A DNA stretch of 64,000 bases, from assembly GCA_000181795.3 (NCBI GenBank), contig CM012954.1, forward strand, positions 14,782,704 through 14,846,703. Reading direction: 5' to 3'. Each line of letters starts with the position of its first letter. The stretch's first letter is position 1. This document shows positions 12,402 through 26,900 of this stretch, one piece after another. Under the pieces are notes generated by a model. The model had not been told where the DNA came from. It ran no database searches and saw only the letters and a list, made by a program, of their open reading frames with translations. This stretch comes from Trichinella spiralis (taxonomy: Eukaryota > Nematoda > Enoplea > Trichinellida > Trichinellidae). The position numbers and the translations under genes are program-made.

Positions 12402-13052
12402 TCAGTGCAACTTTTCCAAGCCCATAAATTTCATCAATTTCGCAAAGTCTACGCTTTCATTTTCCACCAGACGCTCACCGGTTCTCCAGTTCATCAACGT
12501 GGGTACGCGTCGCAGCTTTACCACCTCATCTTTGCGGAAACAATTGCTTTCATCTTGGAATTGTTCCAACGTACCCACCTCAACATAAATGAGCAGCGTC
12601 TCTTCAGGTAAATAATAAGCAAGCTGTTTCACGTAATGCTCCAATGCTGTGCACATTGGACACCAACTGTATCCCCACTGATTTCGCGTACCGCAAAAGA
12701 TCACGTAAATGTTATAAGACGAATGAACCTGGCTTGCTAATTGCCTCAACGACCGGCAAGTGCTGACGTACCGTAATTCTGGATTAATTCGATTCCGCTG
12801 TCGGACAGTAACAGATTCTGGAGTTGATGGGGCTTTCGTAGCGTATTTACCTACACAATGGTATTCACTACTATACGTTACAACAACGACAACAAAAAGC
12901 AACTATTGAAGAAAAACAGTACTATCCTGCTCCAGCAGTAAAATTGTGAGCTGACAAATAGTTGTTAGCTTACTTTGTATAGATGGGTTGCAGTAATAAA
13001 GAGAAACAAACGACACTAGACAGAGAAAGAGGATGCAGCAGGTAGATTTCAT
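12402..13052 (-). CDS. Thioredoxin-like protein of the TXNDC17/TRP14 family with N-terminal signal sequence
   Basis: Two exons on the minus strand: 13052-12974 (ATG to GTAAGC donor) and 12850-12402, giving 175 residues. Exon 2 carries the TRP14 fold: an SWCPMC redox motif (family consensus WCPDC), then YVEVGT, a charged FRK segment, VPTL and the C-terminal helix. TRP14 proteins are thioredoxin-reductase-linked oxidoreductases acting on peptide disulfides and L-cystine, and are usually cytosolic. Here exon 1 encodes MKSTCCILFLCLVSF followed by VSLYYC, a typical hydrophobic signal peptide or signal anchor, which would send the protein to the secretory pathway. The junction joins in phase 1 as A|GT. 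The exon 2 frame has no suitable ATG of its own, which supports the upstream exon. Alternative: an unspliced or different 5' exon giving a cytosolic form. Confidence 0.75.
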
Positions 13053-15279
13053 TTTGAACCGTCTATGGAAAAGTTGCCCAGTCGATCAGTTTTTAAAGCC
13101 CAAGATGCAACCGGTAAAAGGTGCCCACGCCCATAACGGTCGTGCCCGAATCCAAATCGAAATTACGAAACATAAGTCATGGCAAAGCTGTCAGCATAGA
13201 TGAATTGCGCTGGCGTCAACCAGGGCCCGTGCAGGCTGCGCGACCATGCTGTCCAACGAGCTTGTAAAGGAGTGGTCCCCTGTCAGCGACCTGCCGCACC
13301 CTCTTTCACTACACATCGATCAGCTCATATTTAATTTTACTGACAAGTTTTTCTCTTAAAGCACCAATCTGGTAAACTGTCAACTCACTGGTCCCTTTCT
13401 CAAATATATTTTATAAACTTCTCAATTCAAGATGCTGCTTTTCCACAGTCGGCAAAAAAAAACAGTACAGTTTCAGTTCAGATAAATTAGAACACATCTT
13501 AAATCAACGTTTCATTTTGCAAACTCTATAATGCAAATAAATCCTGCCTGCTTTTGGAACACGTGTCCTTGGCCCTTGCATTACAATGCAACATCGCAAA
13601 ATCTGAAGCTCTTTTTTCAGTGATTCTGAAAAATGATAACCCCAAGATGTTCGTTTCACAATGCACATTCCTCAACGAATCCAAAGATGCATTTTAATTT
13701 TACATTTACATTTACATTGTAACTGAAATTATGTTGGTCTACTGAAAGTATTGTAAACAACAATAGCAATGCTACGAACACATTATATTCATCGTATTGT
13801 TGAAAATTCAAGAGCATGCGCAAACCTTAAAATTCAGACAGCTTTCTCTACGTTTCATAACATTTCTCAAACTCACAAAAAACTTATAAAAATGAACTGA
13901 TAAAACGTTTTTCAATTCAACAATACTTTGCATAATTGGAGGTGTGCGATCGACAATAATACGCATTGCAAATATTTGTTTCAAACGTTCGATAAACAAA
14001 TTTTATTTAATTAAAGAATTAAATGAATGATCAAAGAAAAAAAATACAATAAGCTCGTGCATTTTGATAAAATGAGTGGTGACTAACTTGCGTCACTAAA
14101 AAAGTACAAATTAAACGAGTCCCAAAATCAAATAATAAAGTATTAATCATCGCCGATAAGCATATTATCCTGCACTATCATTCACTCAAATACGCTTTTA
14201 AATAAGCCTTAACTTAAATAAATATAATATGAAAATATATAATAAATATGATTCTTGTTGAAACATTCCAATCAATTGAACCAATATAAAATATATGCAA
14301 CAAAATGAAACCCTTCTTTGAACAAAATTCAAATTATTAATTACATTATCCTCAGCGCTTAAAGATTTGTTTCTCAAACTGTTTTGTCTTCTTTTCTGTG
14401 CTTGTGAACTATGATCAAATCCATTTCGCATAAAGTTTCTATGCAAATTACTAAATCAATCGTTGCTTTTACGGTGTACTTTTTCAATTAGTCAAATTCC
14501 ATCAATTAATTAAATCTGACGCACTGCGTAGCAAGTTCATCATGAAACATTTTAACTATATACTTAAACTGAACTACAGTAATAATAATAATATATTCAT
14601 TGCATCTATAAGAATGAAATGGCTACAATAATTTTTGAAAAATGGTTCGTAAAAGAAGATGCTGCTTTGCAATACAATGATAATTGAGTGGGTCAAAATC
14701 AACGTTGGAAATGTTCATCTTCACAAAACTTTTGTCAAAAGTATCCGCATATTAATTGATAATAGTTTCTTTTGTCAGTAGATTTGTCCAAATTTAAATC
14801 TATCTAATTTGAATGAAATATATTTTCAATCAATTTCAAACTTCAACAGTTGAAAGGCAAAGTCCCAGTCTATGCACAATAGAATTCGATGCAATTCAGA
14901 TTGAAAAATCGTCTATTCTATTCTAGTCTATTCTTTTATATAAAATAAGAAAAAAAAGGAAAACTTTTTCGTTCTACAATTATAAATAGAAACACAGATT
15001 GAAGATCGAGTTCGGGGAAATTTATTTCTTACAACAATGGACACAATTAACTAATTTTATTTAACTGATTGAACTGATTATCTGAACTATTGAAAAAATT
15101 GTGATAACTAGACGAGTAATGGAAAAAACAGAAAATAAGTTGTTGCTCTTTTGAAAGATTGACGTCAATCATATTGACATTGGTTTCAATGTTCTCGCAT
15201 TACGAAAAAATCATGCTCAATGCTAATGCGTGCACATACGGCAGATGTAAAGATTTTTTGGTACAAATTCGAATAGTTT

Positions 15280-15281
15280 TA

Positions 15282-15316
<35 letters not shown>

Positions 15317-15317
15317 C
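15280..15317. repeat. (TAA)n microsatellite
   Basis: About 37 bp of ATA/TAA repeat in the gene-poor region before ajm-1. Confidence 0.9.
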
Positions 15318-16667
15318 AACTGATGCGATTTATCATTTATCTGCACATTAGTATTATGAGCATTCTGCTTGGGAAAAATAATTTCAAATCTAATCTGTTT
15401 TAGCTTACTTTATACCGCTTGACAATAAGTTTCAAATGCCATGCACAACAGTATAGCACTGTTTTACTGTGTCTTATAATAAGAGATAAATTTAAACGAC
15501 ATTAAAAAAGCACATTTCCATGGTAGAGAAAATTTTTATGTATTTTACAAAGTATAAATAAGCAAAAGCAATCTAATTGCAAAATAGCATTCAATAAAGT
15601 AACATTTCTTATTCTACTTCTTTCCCCAGGCAGGTTCAATTTAATTCCATCTATTTATAACTGAAAAGTGTTTATTTCAGGATGATGAGCTCATCCTGTT
15701 TTCTGTTTACAAAGCTAATTCGCTTGTGCTCATTGATAAACTGAGGATTTTTAACCACGAGCAACTGTTCCACTACTAAGCTAATGATAATCATATTTCT
15801 GTTTTGTTTTTACAAATAAATCACATCATCAAGTGTTAAGATGTGATGAGATCGAAAAATGAATGATTTTTTTTATTAATTGTAATCGGACACAACCGTC
15901 TCGTTTGATAGTCTGACGCATCTGTAAGTATAAAATTGCCACATTTGCACAAGCTACAGTTACCAGTATCAGAGAGTGCATATTTTGTTTCCCACAAAGC
16001 AAATGCAGATATTGTTTCTTTTTTTTAAATATCTACTGAACAACTAAAATTAAATCAATCGGTCTACTAGAGTGAAACATTCAACAAAGCACTTTCACCA
16101 TAACGTTGAGCTGAATAATCAGCGCTGGAATGCTTATCAATTGTCTGCGCTAAGCAAACACGAATGTTTGCAAATCTATTAGTTGGCGATGCAGTGCAGG
16201 GCAGTATAAGCACTCAGCATCTAGCAGCTTCTTCAACAGCAAAGTTGAAGTTGAATAGGTCGTTCGAATAAAAAATCACTTTTGTTATCACTCAAAGCGT
16301 ATGCATCCCACCCGGTCTACACTATCATCATCATCATCAATCCAGTCGGCTAGCTGCTAAACATCGTACCAAGCATTCACAAATTTTCAAAGCAGGTGTG
16401 AATATTTTTCATATCACTCTCGGTTCGTTAAAATTCATTTCGTCATTATTGTACATTTGTTGATAAAGCACTTGTTACATGCTAAAAGTCGACCTCTCGT
16501 TTTAAATAAATAAATCCATTAGCAAAAGCAATTTCAACTAGTAGTGTACAATTAATAATGTAGCAGTGTAATTAGTTTGAATATTCTCATAATTTTTTTT
16601 TGATCTTAAAAAGCAATTTGAAAATCCATTTAGCTGAATGAGAAGAGCCGATTTCAATTCATCACCA

Positions 16668-16688
16668 TCACACACACACACACACACA
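16668..16688. repeat. (CA)n microsatellite
   Basis: About ten CA units in the gene-poor region upstream of ajm-1. Confidence 0.9.
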
Positions 16689-17962
16689 AATAAATAAAAT
16701 TTGGAATATTTGAAATTTTGAAAAACAAAAATTCAACAGTTGCCAACAAGTTGTTCAACAAAAAAGATGTTTGACATATTCAATGAATTGTAACGAAATT
16801 TCGCAGTGACAATGATGGCCGGAAAAATTCAAATATTAAGAATTAAAAATAGCAATGGAAGAGAGAATTGGAAGTACAAATGCGAACGAACATTGTCGAA
16901 TGGATTGCAACAATTGAGAAAAGTAATAAAATTCTGCCTGCCAACTTGATTGCTTTGAAAAGTAATTTGCAAATACGTGTCGCAAACATTGAAAGCAAAC
17001 GAACGCTGCTATGCAAGAGTTGCCAAATGGAAAGTTGAATAGAAAGAACTTTTGCTTTAAAATAATAATAAAAATTAAAAAAAGACAGGAACAACATTTC
17101 CAATTCTCACATTGAAATAGCTATTATCAAATAAATAAATGCACATCAACCATTTCAACAATTGTGACGCTTATAATTTAATGCAGGCACATTAAAGCTG
17201 TCTGTGCCTGCCTGCTTGCCTTCGCTCAACAACGCCGAAGTTACAATGAATGAATAATGATTCTTGCTTTATTGCCATTTAATTTTCTTCAGTAGAACCT
17301 TGTAAAAGGCTATTTAAAAGCATCAGCAGAAAAAGCTACTATCATTACACTCTATCAGTTTCAGTTGACTACAAGTACAAATATCCTTCATTGCTTTTCC
17401 TGTATCGATAAGAGGTGTGTATAAATGAGAAGTTTCAAAAATCATCATTAAAAGAGTCTTCTTGTTCAAGGTTGATAATAAACTCATCTCACCGGTAAAA
17501 AAATAAGAAGAAAATGACCATACCATACCGTATATTGTTGCCATATCAAGTCAAATGGGTCAATTTAGAAAGGACAACCTCGCCGCTTTTTAAAATAGCT
17601 GCTAGCCTTAGAAAGTCGTAGTTGTCAATTTTGGCTAATTTCAAAACAGCTTGCTTGCATTGGATAGTATTTTTTTTCATCGTACTCTCTCACAAACTTT
17701 GTCTTTGAAAATTTGTCAACGAATCGGTGAGATGTTGCATGACATGAACGAAGAAGAGATTAATTGAAACTTCCGTGGATATTTGTTAGAAAATTTGCCT
17801 TTTCTCCCGTTTTTGCATCCCAACTGTCGTACCGTTGTTGTAATTTGAATAAGCGCTCGTTGTCCCATCTTCTTGTACAAGAAAAATATTTGACCAAATT
17901 AAAAATATTCCCCCTTGCATTGTAGAATAAATAGACAAAAAAGAGAAGAAATTATTGAACTG

Positions 17963-20900
17963 ATGGCAGAATCAGTGTTGGAAAATTGTGAAGACAACAA
18001 CGACAACAGTGGTGGTGGTGGTGGTGGTGGTCAGCAGCAGGACTGCAGAGATTTGAATAAGCTTGAATCAACAACATCAACAGCTGCTGCTTTGTTAGCA
18101 ACAGCGAGAACGGAAAAGTCAACTGTGCACAATTGCAGCAAGGCGATCGGTTTTTCTGTTTCATTTGCATCACCAGCGTCGCAGGTGGTAGGCGATGACA
18201 TTAGCAGTGCTGTGCAAGCGCCGGTGACGGCAGACGTTAACCAGTTCGTCGCCTGTTGTCAAAGACGTCTTCAGCAGCTCGTGTCGCAGTATGCAGTCGG
18301 CGGCGATCCTCGGTCGTTCAGCTACAGTAATCATCCAGAAGACGATTTGAACGACCGCCAACAAGCATCCGGCCAATTGCGACACAGCCAGGAGGAGGCG
18401 GATTGGTCAGCGCCGCCAGGACAACGAACATTGTTCGACGACAGCGACTTCTGTGGATCGATAAAGCGAAAAGTGCCACACCGAATTCACCGCTTGACGA
18501 ACACCGATTCAATTTGCTGCTCATCAATAATATCCGCCCAAACAGCAGAACCTGACAACGACGACGACGGTCATCGTCTTGACGACCAACTGACCATCAT
18601 CGCCAACAACACTGACCGCGTAATTGATCAAATGGAAATCGACCTCGACGGCGCTTTGAAACGTTTCGACCGTTACTGTTGCATTTATTCCGATTCACCG
18701 CTGTCCAACTACGTCTCCAGTGGACGTTTGAGACGTGACCGCTCCAGGCTGGTTGAAAACAACTCATCGCCTGACAACCACCACTACCACCATTCACACA
18801 CGTACAAGCAGCAACACATCAAGCCAAATTGTAACCATGGTAAGTACAATTTTTCTTAAAAAAATCTTTTCTACACTCCTACCTCTCCTCACTCGATTCA
18901 AAAATTACACAAACCATTCTCTGCTTATCGTGTACATGTGCATAATTCTTGTCTACCGTATGGATTTCCCTTTTTTAATCTACAATAACTACTAACTACT
19001 ACCGTAATTTGAGTACAAGGACAGATAATATTATCACCGTATTGTTCAAGTGAATTTTTGAATTAAACACAAAACAATCAAGTACTATGCATGTTTACCT
19101 GCGGTGAAAACATTTGATATTCTTTCTTCAAATTAAATATAAATTTATTCTGTCAATTTTTATCACAATTCAATTTAACTAGCGTAATTTAAATTCCAAC
19201 GCTTCATCTACTACTCATTAGATTAAAATTAAAGTTAAATTAGAGAAAATAAATTTTTCTACTGAAATTTCCTCGTCGATTTATTTATTCTTCACATTTG
19301 TGAAAACAACAAATATCAGAAGAGATAACGATGAATTTTGTTTATATCTGCGTGTTTATCAAATGGTTGAGCTTATCGGTAAACAGTGAAACAAGCTAAT
19401 TTAGAAAGTTTCACCGGCAACAATTTAGCGATGTAAACAAAGAACTCGATATGCCTCGTTGTTGTTGTTTACTCACTGTTGCATGGTGGAATGAATGGAA
19501 ATTGAATATTACAGTAATTTACTGTAAGCTTTACTTTGCTAGATTTTTGTTTCATTTTAATCTTCCATTGATCAAAGGAAATTTGCTGCGAAATGAACCG
19601 GTTTCGTTTCAACCGTCTCATGCATTCTCTCATTGTTCACAATTATCAATCAAAAGCTACTTTTGAAGTTGTGAAACAGTATTTCTGAAAAGTCAAAACT
19701 GGACCATTCCCATAATGTGCCGCTATGTGTTGCTTTATCACTTGTCAAAAATTGTCAAACCTTCTTTCCCAAACATGCAGCAATAAATCAGACTTAAATC
19801 GAACATATATTTCAAATTCTGTATTCAAAATAATCATTAGTTATGCTTGAGGAAAAATATTCACATTTATGCAAATTCAGTGCAAAACCAGAACAAAATT
19901 CTTTTTTGCACAAAACAGAAAGAAAGCAATTGAAGCTGCTCGCTACTAGAATGCGTTCAAATTTCCCGCCAATTTTTCCATTATCTCGCAAGTAGATTTA
20001 ATTTCACAACTAAAGCTAAATTTGATCAAAAAAGCAAAAGCAAAACTTTAGAACTTTGCAACAAAACAGATGCAGCGTTGTTATCAAAAAAAGAATGAAA
20101 AAAATTGCTGCTAACCGTGTAACAAACTCTGCTTAAACATATATACGAACTTATTCACGAAACGTTGCTGGCTTATTACTTATTCTCTGAACGAGCATTT
20201 CGAAAGTGCACACTTTATGTAGCAAAATAATAATGCGCAGTTTCTCTCGTTGAAGCGTAAAAGATTTTCCAACGCGATGCCGCCCAGATGTTGAACTTCT
20301 GCTATTGCTAATAAAATTAAAAAATGCACGCTGAACAAAAAAATAATAAAACCAAGGACCAAATGAACAGCAGCAAACAATTTGCAAATTTGATTTGGCA
20401 CTTATTCAAAAACTATTTTCCTGTGATATACTGTAAGACTGTGGAGTTAGTTGTCTTAAACGATCGACATTACTACCGTTGCTAGGGAAAGATAAAAGTG
20501 CAATGAAATTTCAAGTTGTCTAATCAATTCTGCCAGTGCAGAGGAGAGGAACAGTGGCGTTTTAAACAATCATACAGCTTCATCTTATTTATATTTTCTC
20601 TTCATAACCGCATCCTGTACTGAGTGAGTAATAATTATTTTTATTTCAACTTCTTTCCAAATTTTCTTGAGTATTTTCGGTTTGTGCATCGAGATATATG
20701 CCTTGACCATGGTTTAAGCTATTGCAGTTCAAACAAGTATGAAAAAATTTAAAAATCTTAAACAATAGCTGCTGAACTGTAATATAGCAAACAAGTCTAC
20801 ATTTTAATTTTTTTTATCAAAAAAAAGTTAATTCTAAAGAAAATTCTCATCAAATGAATGATATTATTATTATTGAGTACATTTATTATTTCATTTCAGT

Positions 20901-23900
20901 AATGCATTTTCATCATTGCAGCTTTATATATTCTTTGAGCATTTTCTAGAGAATATTGATTTTCCAACTCCCTTTCTCTCCCTCTTCAGCTATTAAGCAC
21001 AGACAGAGATAATTTTACAAACGATTGCGCACAAAATAAACACACAAAGCCTCTACGTATTTATGCAGATTGTCTTTTTGTGTAACGCTATCGTAGAAGA
21101 ATTTTCCACTGTTTTGTCATCTAATAAGATATCAGTAAATAAAATATTTCCCTTCCTACGTTTGATATGACTGAAAAATTCCGTACATTTTCTCAAAAAC
21201 GACTATAGCGACATTTACAATAATTTGCACGCGTATATTAGTGTAATTGAAAAGTAGGGGAAAAATTATATAATTTAGTATATTAAAAATAATAATAAAG
21301 AACAACAATCTGAATAAATTAAAACTTACATCAGTCAGCAGTGTTGTTAATTGGGGTTGAAGTGAACTTTGTTTGCCAGCAAGTCTGCTAACGGTGAAAG
21401 TGAAAAGGCTGGAATAACTGGACGCACGTTTTCCAAAAAAAGTCTGCTCTCACGTAAAGCTTGCACATTTAGACGACGACCGTTCTCGACCGAATGATCA
21501 CACTGAATTGTTCTGCACAGAGAAATTTATTTGATCAACTGCGTCATTCTCTTCGATATATATGCAAATTTCAGTGGGTTTGTTTGTTCCTATTGTAAAA
21601 CCGTGAACAGTTAATGTATATAATGTTCTCCGCTTTCAGAAATTCATATGAAAAATAATTATTAGCAGATTATTATTTCAACAATATAAAGCATGTAACA
21701 AAATATTTAAGATACAGCATTTTTTGCTATTTACATAATCTACGTGTGTAACAACGCATTCGTTTTTTCTTTTTTCAAAAAACATTCGTTTTAAGATATT
21801 ACGTCATTGTATATATTTTTGAAAATACAATGCCATTCAATATGTACAAACTGAATAATGCTGCTGCTAATGTAATCGTTTATTTTTGTCAAATTTGATG
21901 GAAGATGATGGTGATAATATTCAAATCATACTGATGCAACCTAATTTTTCTCTGACCAGTTTGTAAATTAGAATGTGCCTGCAACAACCAGAAGCAGATT
22001 GTCATTGCTACACTGTCGACAACATTTCTGGCTAGCAATAATTGCTTTTTAAACTGGACACTTTTTACGCGCTTTTCCGGTACTCATTGTAGAAATATTC
22101 GACCACGAAATTCTCTCTCAGTTTTCCATTCTATATATCAAATGAAGAAATGAAAATATATTCTCAAATCAACTGGTATTATGAACAGTTTCTTGTATAA
22201 TGATTCAGTCATTGTAATTAAAATCAACTTTACATGTAAAAACCCTTTTCGGTATACTGTAATCTGCACACGTATATATATATATATATATGTATGTATT
22301 TATTTAATCTAAAATTTCAACTGTTCAAGTATTTTTCTTTATATTTGTTTGCATGTGTAATTATATCAACTTTTCATGCTCTGCCAAAATCGAAGCACAA
22401 TAATATAGCACACACAATTCAGTCATTGCATGTATGTCATTGGAAAATACTCGTTAGCACAAGCTCGACTGGTTTCTTCTCTTCACCTTAATCATTCTCA
22501 CACACACATTTAAAAGGAAAACCAACAACCAAAGAGAATATCTAGGGAAATATTTTTTTGCGAATTTTATGCTAAACAGTTAATGCAAAAATATTAGACC
22601 GTTTGCAAACATATTTTTGCGACAAAATTATTCTTCTCATCGTCGATTGTTCTTCTTCTTCTTCTTTTCAACAAGCTTAGTCAAAAATTGCTTACTTTTT
22701 CTTGCTAACCGTGCAAAGTCTACATACAACATTTCAAAGAATTTCAATCAAGAATATCAAGGATTGGATTTTAGTCGTTGGTGACTGTTGGTGAAAGTGG
22801 CACGCGGTCACAAATTTCCACCTTTGCATTAATCAGAAGCTGTGTACAGAATCAGACGGTTTGCCTGCTTTTGTTTATTTGTTTGTTCACCAAACAAACA
22901 TACAGCTTGACAGTTAGATTTTCATTTTTTTTCAATTCCGTCATGAATTGAAAATACTAAGCTCATTCGAATTATACATACATATATATATATAGTTTTG
23001 TCCTTCAATTTCACCTCTGTTCAGTTGACCACAAAGCAGAGCTTTTATTCCAAGCAAAACCGTTCAGCTTAGAGCGTGCGAACGTGACGTTATGCTTTGT
23101 TTACTTTGCTTTGTTACCACGTTGAACTTTTAAAATGATGATGGATCGAGAATGCAAATTTCATTTTTGGCAAAATTAAGCTAGAAAAAAGCGAGCATAG
23201 TGCAGGTGAATTTCTTCTCAATTGGGCATTTTTCTTTTTAGCAACTTCAACTGGCAGTCTAGCCAGTTTTCCGGATGAGCAGAACAACAATAACAACGAC
23301 AACGACGACCGCATACCGTGCTCATTTTTGCATTTCACTGCTGAGGCCGACCGAGGTCGCCAAACAACACCACCACCACCACCATCATCATCACTACCAC
23401 AACCACAACCCCAACCCCAACCGCTAACACTAGACGGCGTTGCAGATAGGAAAAGTGACAAATACGAAAAGCCGGTCAACGTCGACCCGCCGGTAGCAGC
23501 AACGGCCTCGACATTCAGCCTGGACGAGGACGACGACAACCGTAAAAGCTCGACAATTCTGCACGGCTATTGCGTTGGTCAGACGACGGCAACGTTCACA
23601 TCCCATTCTGAGCACATCCCGTTGAATATTGCCGTCAGTGTTCATTCAACCGGCAATAACAATATCAATTCCGCTCGTCAACTGCAACCAGATCAGCAGC
23701 AGCATAGTAAGCAGCAGCATTCTTTGCCAACAGTTATTGACAGTCAGCGTCAAAAAGCAACTGTGGAACAATTCCAACCGCCACCAATGGCACATCAGCC
23801 GTTGTCGACGAACAGTGGTGGTCGTAAATGGTGGAACGGTTCCACGAAGACCACTGCCCAACGACCACTGGCCGTACCGCGCATACAGACCGAAGACTTG

Positions 23901-26900
23901 GAACGCATGCTGAGGCGACCGTATTTTGCGCGTTGCAAAGCCGACTATTCGCCTCTGGACGTCCAAACGATACAAGCCGACGAATCTGCACTGCCAAGTC
24001 CAATCTCCTATTTATCAACTGTCTCTTCCAGGCCGACAACACCGAGTCAGTGGAACAATTATGGCTCTCATCCACACCAGCAGACAACAACTTCGTCGTC
24101 ATCCGAAGAATACCAACGATATCGACAAAAGCAAGACGAATTGGAACAGACACGCCAGCTGAGAAGGCAAAAGTACAAGGCGAAAATTGAACGGGCCAAA
24201 AAGGAATTTCTCGAAAGCCGTGCCAGCATATCGGACTTGTTCAAAAGTCGTGAAGAGTTTGCGAAAAAGTTCAAAATTTCCATGGAACGCATGGACGAGC
24301 GGATGCGCGATCCGGAAGCCGCCCGCGGACCCTACTTGGAATATTTGTCCCGAAGTGGCAATTTGCACATCAAAACTGACCATCAAGCGCCGGTCCGCTA
24401 CGTGCCACAAAAGTCGCCCTTCGACCGGGATTATCAGGCGCTGTTCGATCGCGCCGAACGGATGTGGGCCGCTTACGAAAGACGTCGGGCCAACAGTCGT
24501 CAGAATCTTTACGCACGGTCGCGCGCCATTAGCACTGGATTTCTCGAAAGCACTATCGCAGATGTGGCCAATTCACCAACTGACGCATTTCAGGTAAATA
24601 TTTGTGTACCTAATCATTTTCCTTTTCTTTTTTTCAAATCTACATCATCATCTTATGCAAAAGTACACACATCTATTTTTATGTGTAAAAGTAGTTGTTT
24701 TTTTTGGCATATTATTCATACATTGTACAGAATACTGCTTTTTGGCTAAATAGCTTCTTATTCATTTTACTCTTCCGGTCAGATTCTTCTCAATAAGAGG
24801 TCATGTTTATTTTCTTCTCCAGTGTAATGAAGAACTAGTTTAAGCATAGTTGAGAAAATTGTATCACACATGCTTGCTTATCATCATTATTACTATTATT
24901 CAAGGTCGACCAAGGCCAAGCTGCTGAATCAGTAGCATTTGAATTATCAGTACTATTTTCGAGTTTATCTTTCTTTTTTTTCTATTCACTGAATTACTAT
25001 CCAGTTTCTATATGTTTCTGTGGTGAAAAACTTCACCATTTTCAAACTGTATACTGTATCTTTTTAACATGCATTCACTTTTTCAAAGAAAAACAACAAA
25101 ATGTGAAAAACAACCTGCAGAGTAACCCCTAGACAAATATTTGATAGATGAAAATCGATGTTTAAAATGATAATTTCTATTTAACTAAAGCGTTAGCATT
25201 TGCATTTGCATAAATAGTTCGCGTACAAATTGCATGCCTGATGCAATGCATTCTTTGCGTACTTCACGCATAGATTACACATGTATTGTGACCCGTTTGT
25301 AAAAGTTCAAACTTCTGCTATTCCCACTGCATGACAAACAATTGTTGTTCATTCACTTTAGATCCTCAAATTCATAATAAATCTAAACTCATAATGAAAT
25401 ACTAAATTTTATCAAGTTAAGAATAAATTGTTCCATTTAAAACTGTACCCTCTGTAGAGCTTTCAGTTGAACCGTCACATTTACTACCCACGTAGTTTAA
25501 CACACTTATTACTCATGGATTATGCAAAAGAAACGCAAATATTTTGCCAGTTTAAAACGACACAACAAATAATAAATGATTGATGATGATTTCCAAACGA
25601 TGTAATAGTACATGCTGTACTAGGCAAGTCAGCTGAATTGTTGAATTCATTAAAGTCATATTTTATGCTGAAAAATGTTTTCAGTTTAATAATGGGTAGA
25701 TATTATTTCAGTTTGCCAAGTTTTTCTTTTTTATTTTAGGTCGATGAAACAGATTTGGACGAAGTGCATCAACAAAATTTGCAAACAATTTTAGTTGATC
25801 ACATTTCTCGGCGTGATTCTGTAGCGATGAAAGATCGTCAAGTAGCGGATGCACATAGTCGAGCCCGAAGTGTTGACTATCTCATGAATAAAGCAAACCG
25901 TGAAGAAGCGGCTCCTCCAGAAAACCAACTGCAACGCATCATGGGCGGCGCGGAAGTATCAAACACAAATGTGGATGATACAAAGCTGTCCGTTCATGAA
26001 CTGCGCTTCAAAAAGTCCACTGATCAATTGCATTTACCCGACTGGTATGTCTCTTCAAGATATTCATCCGGTCAAAAGCCAGTGACCAACTTTCACCCAA
26101 GTCCCAAACAGACTCAACCGACTTCTTCTCAACCTAACCATAGATTCAACACTGCTCAAAATAGCATGGCCAGATCGCATCTTTCAACAACAAGCATACG
26201 TTGTGAAGAAAAAGTAAAAAAGGTGCCCGAGATCCCGGTTGATTTTTTTCACAAATATAAAGATGAAATAGAAACCTTGCGAAAAAGCAGATCTGAATTG
26301 AATAAGTTGATGGAAAATGACCAATTCGTTAAACAAGCACCATTGCTCATGTCCACGCCCACACCCGATCGTTCGTACAACACTATCCCACCGGTGCCTG
26401 TAGCCACTGTGCGACCAACACAACTGCAAATAACAGAAACTTATACAATCGAAAAGAAGATTATTACAAATCAGTCGCAGTCTAGTTCTGTATCAAGCAT
26501 CACTCGACAGCTGACTGAACCTCAGCCTAATAAATTTTGGTCAGAGTCAGCAAAATTTCCAAATGCAAGACTTCCGGCTCCTCCTGCTCTTCATCCTCCT
26601 CAGCCGGCCCCACGTTCTGATAGAATAAGACAGTTTTCAGCCGGATATACAGTGTCAGCGGTGCCAAGCTGTTGGAACGTTCCAAAGCAACGGGATAGTG
26701 TAGTTATCGACGTCGTTGACCCAGAACTGCAGGCCAAGTCAGGTAACGATGACCTATTCGTTTTATTGTACACGAGCTTATTTACTTTCCGAATCCACCA
26801 CATATCTCTTCTCATTTGATTCTCACCTCTGTTCTCTCTGAGCAAATAAACAACAACAGACCAATCAATTAAATATATGTCGTTCGATTTTCTTCAAGTT

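Larger units (their letters stand above)
13053..17962. other. Gene-poor region upstream of ajm-1
   Basis: Nearly 5 kb without a supported gene. The first part (about 13060-13335) is conspicuously G+C-rich compared with its surroundings and contains a 44-codon cysteine-containing open frame (13200-13334). The rest is AT-rich, with a (TAA)n tract near 15280, an (ATC)n tract near 16324 and a (CA)n tract near 16668. It probably holds the ajm-1 promoter and untranslated exons. A splice-acceptor-like tag precedes the ajm-1 start at about 17925. Confidence 0.5.

Noticed and set aside
12202-12611. Plus-strand frames of 68-128 codons
   Set aside because: Antisense shadow of the TXNDC17-like exon, which has clear family motifs on the other strand.
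17952-18797. Minus-strand frames opposite ajm-1 exon 1
   Set aside because: Shadows of the G+C-rich exon; the plus-strand frame joins exon 2 in phase, whereas these have no partner.
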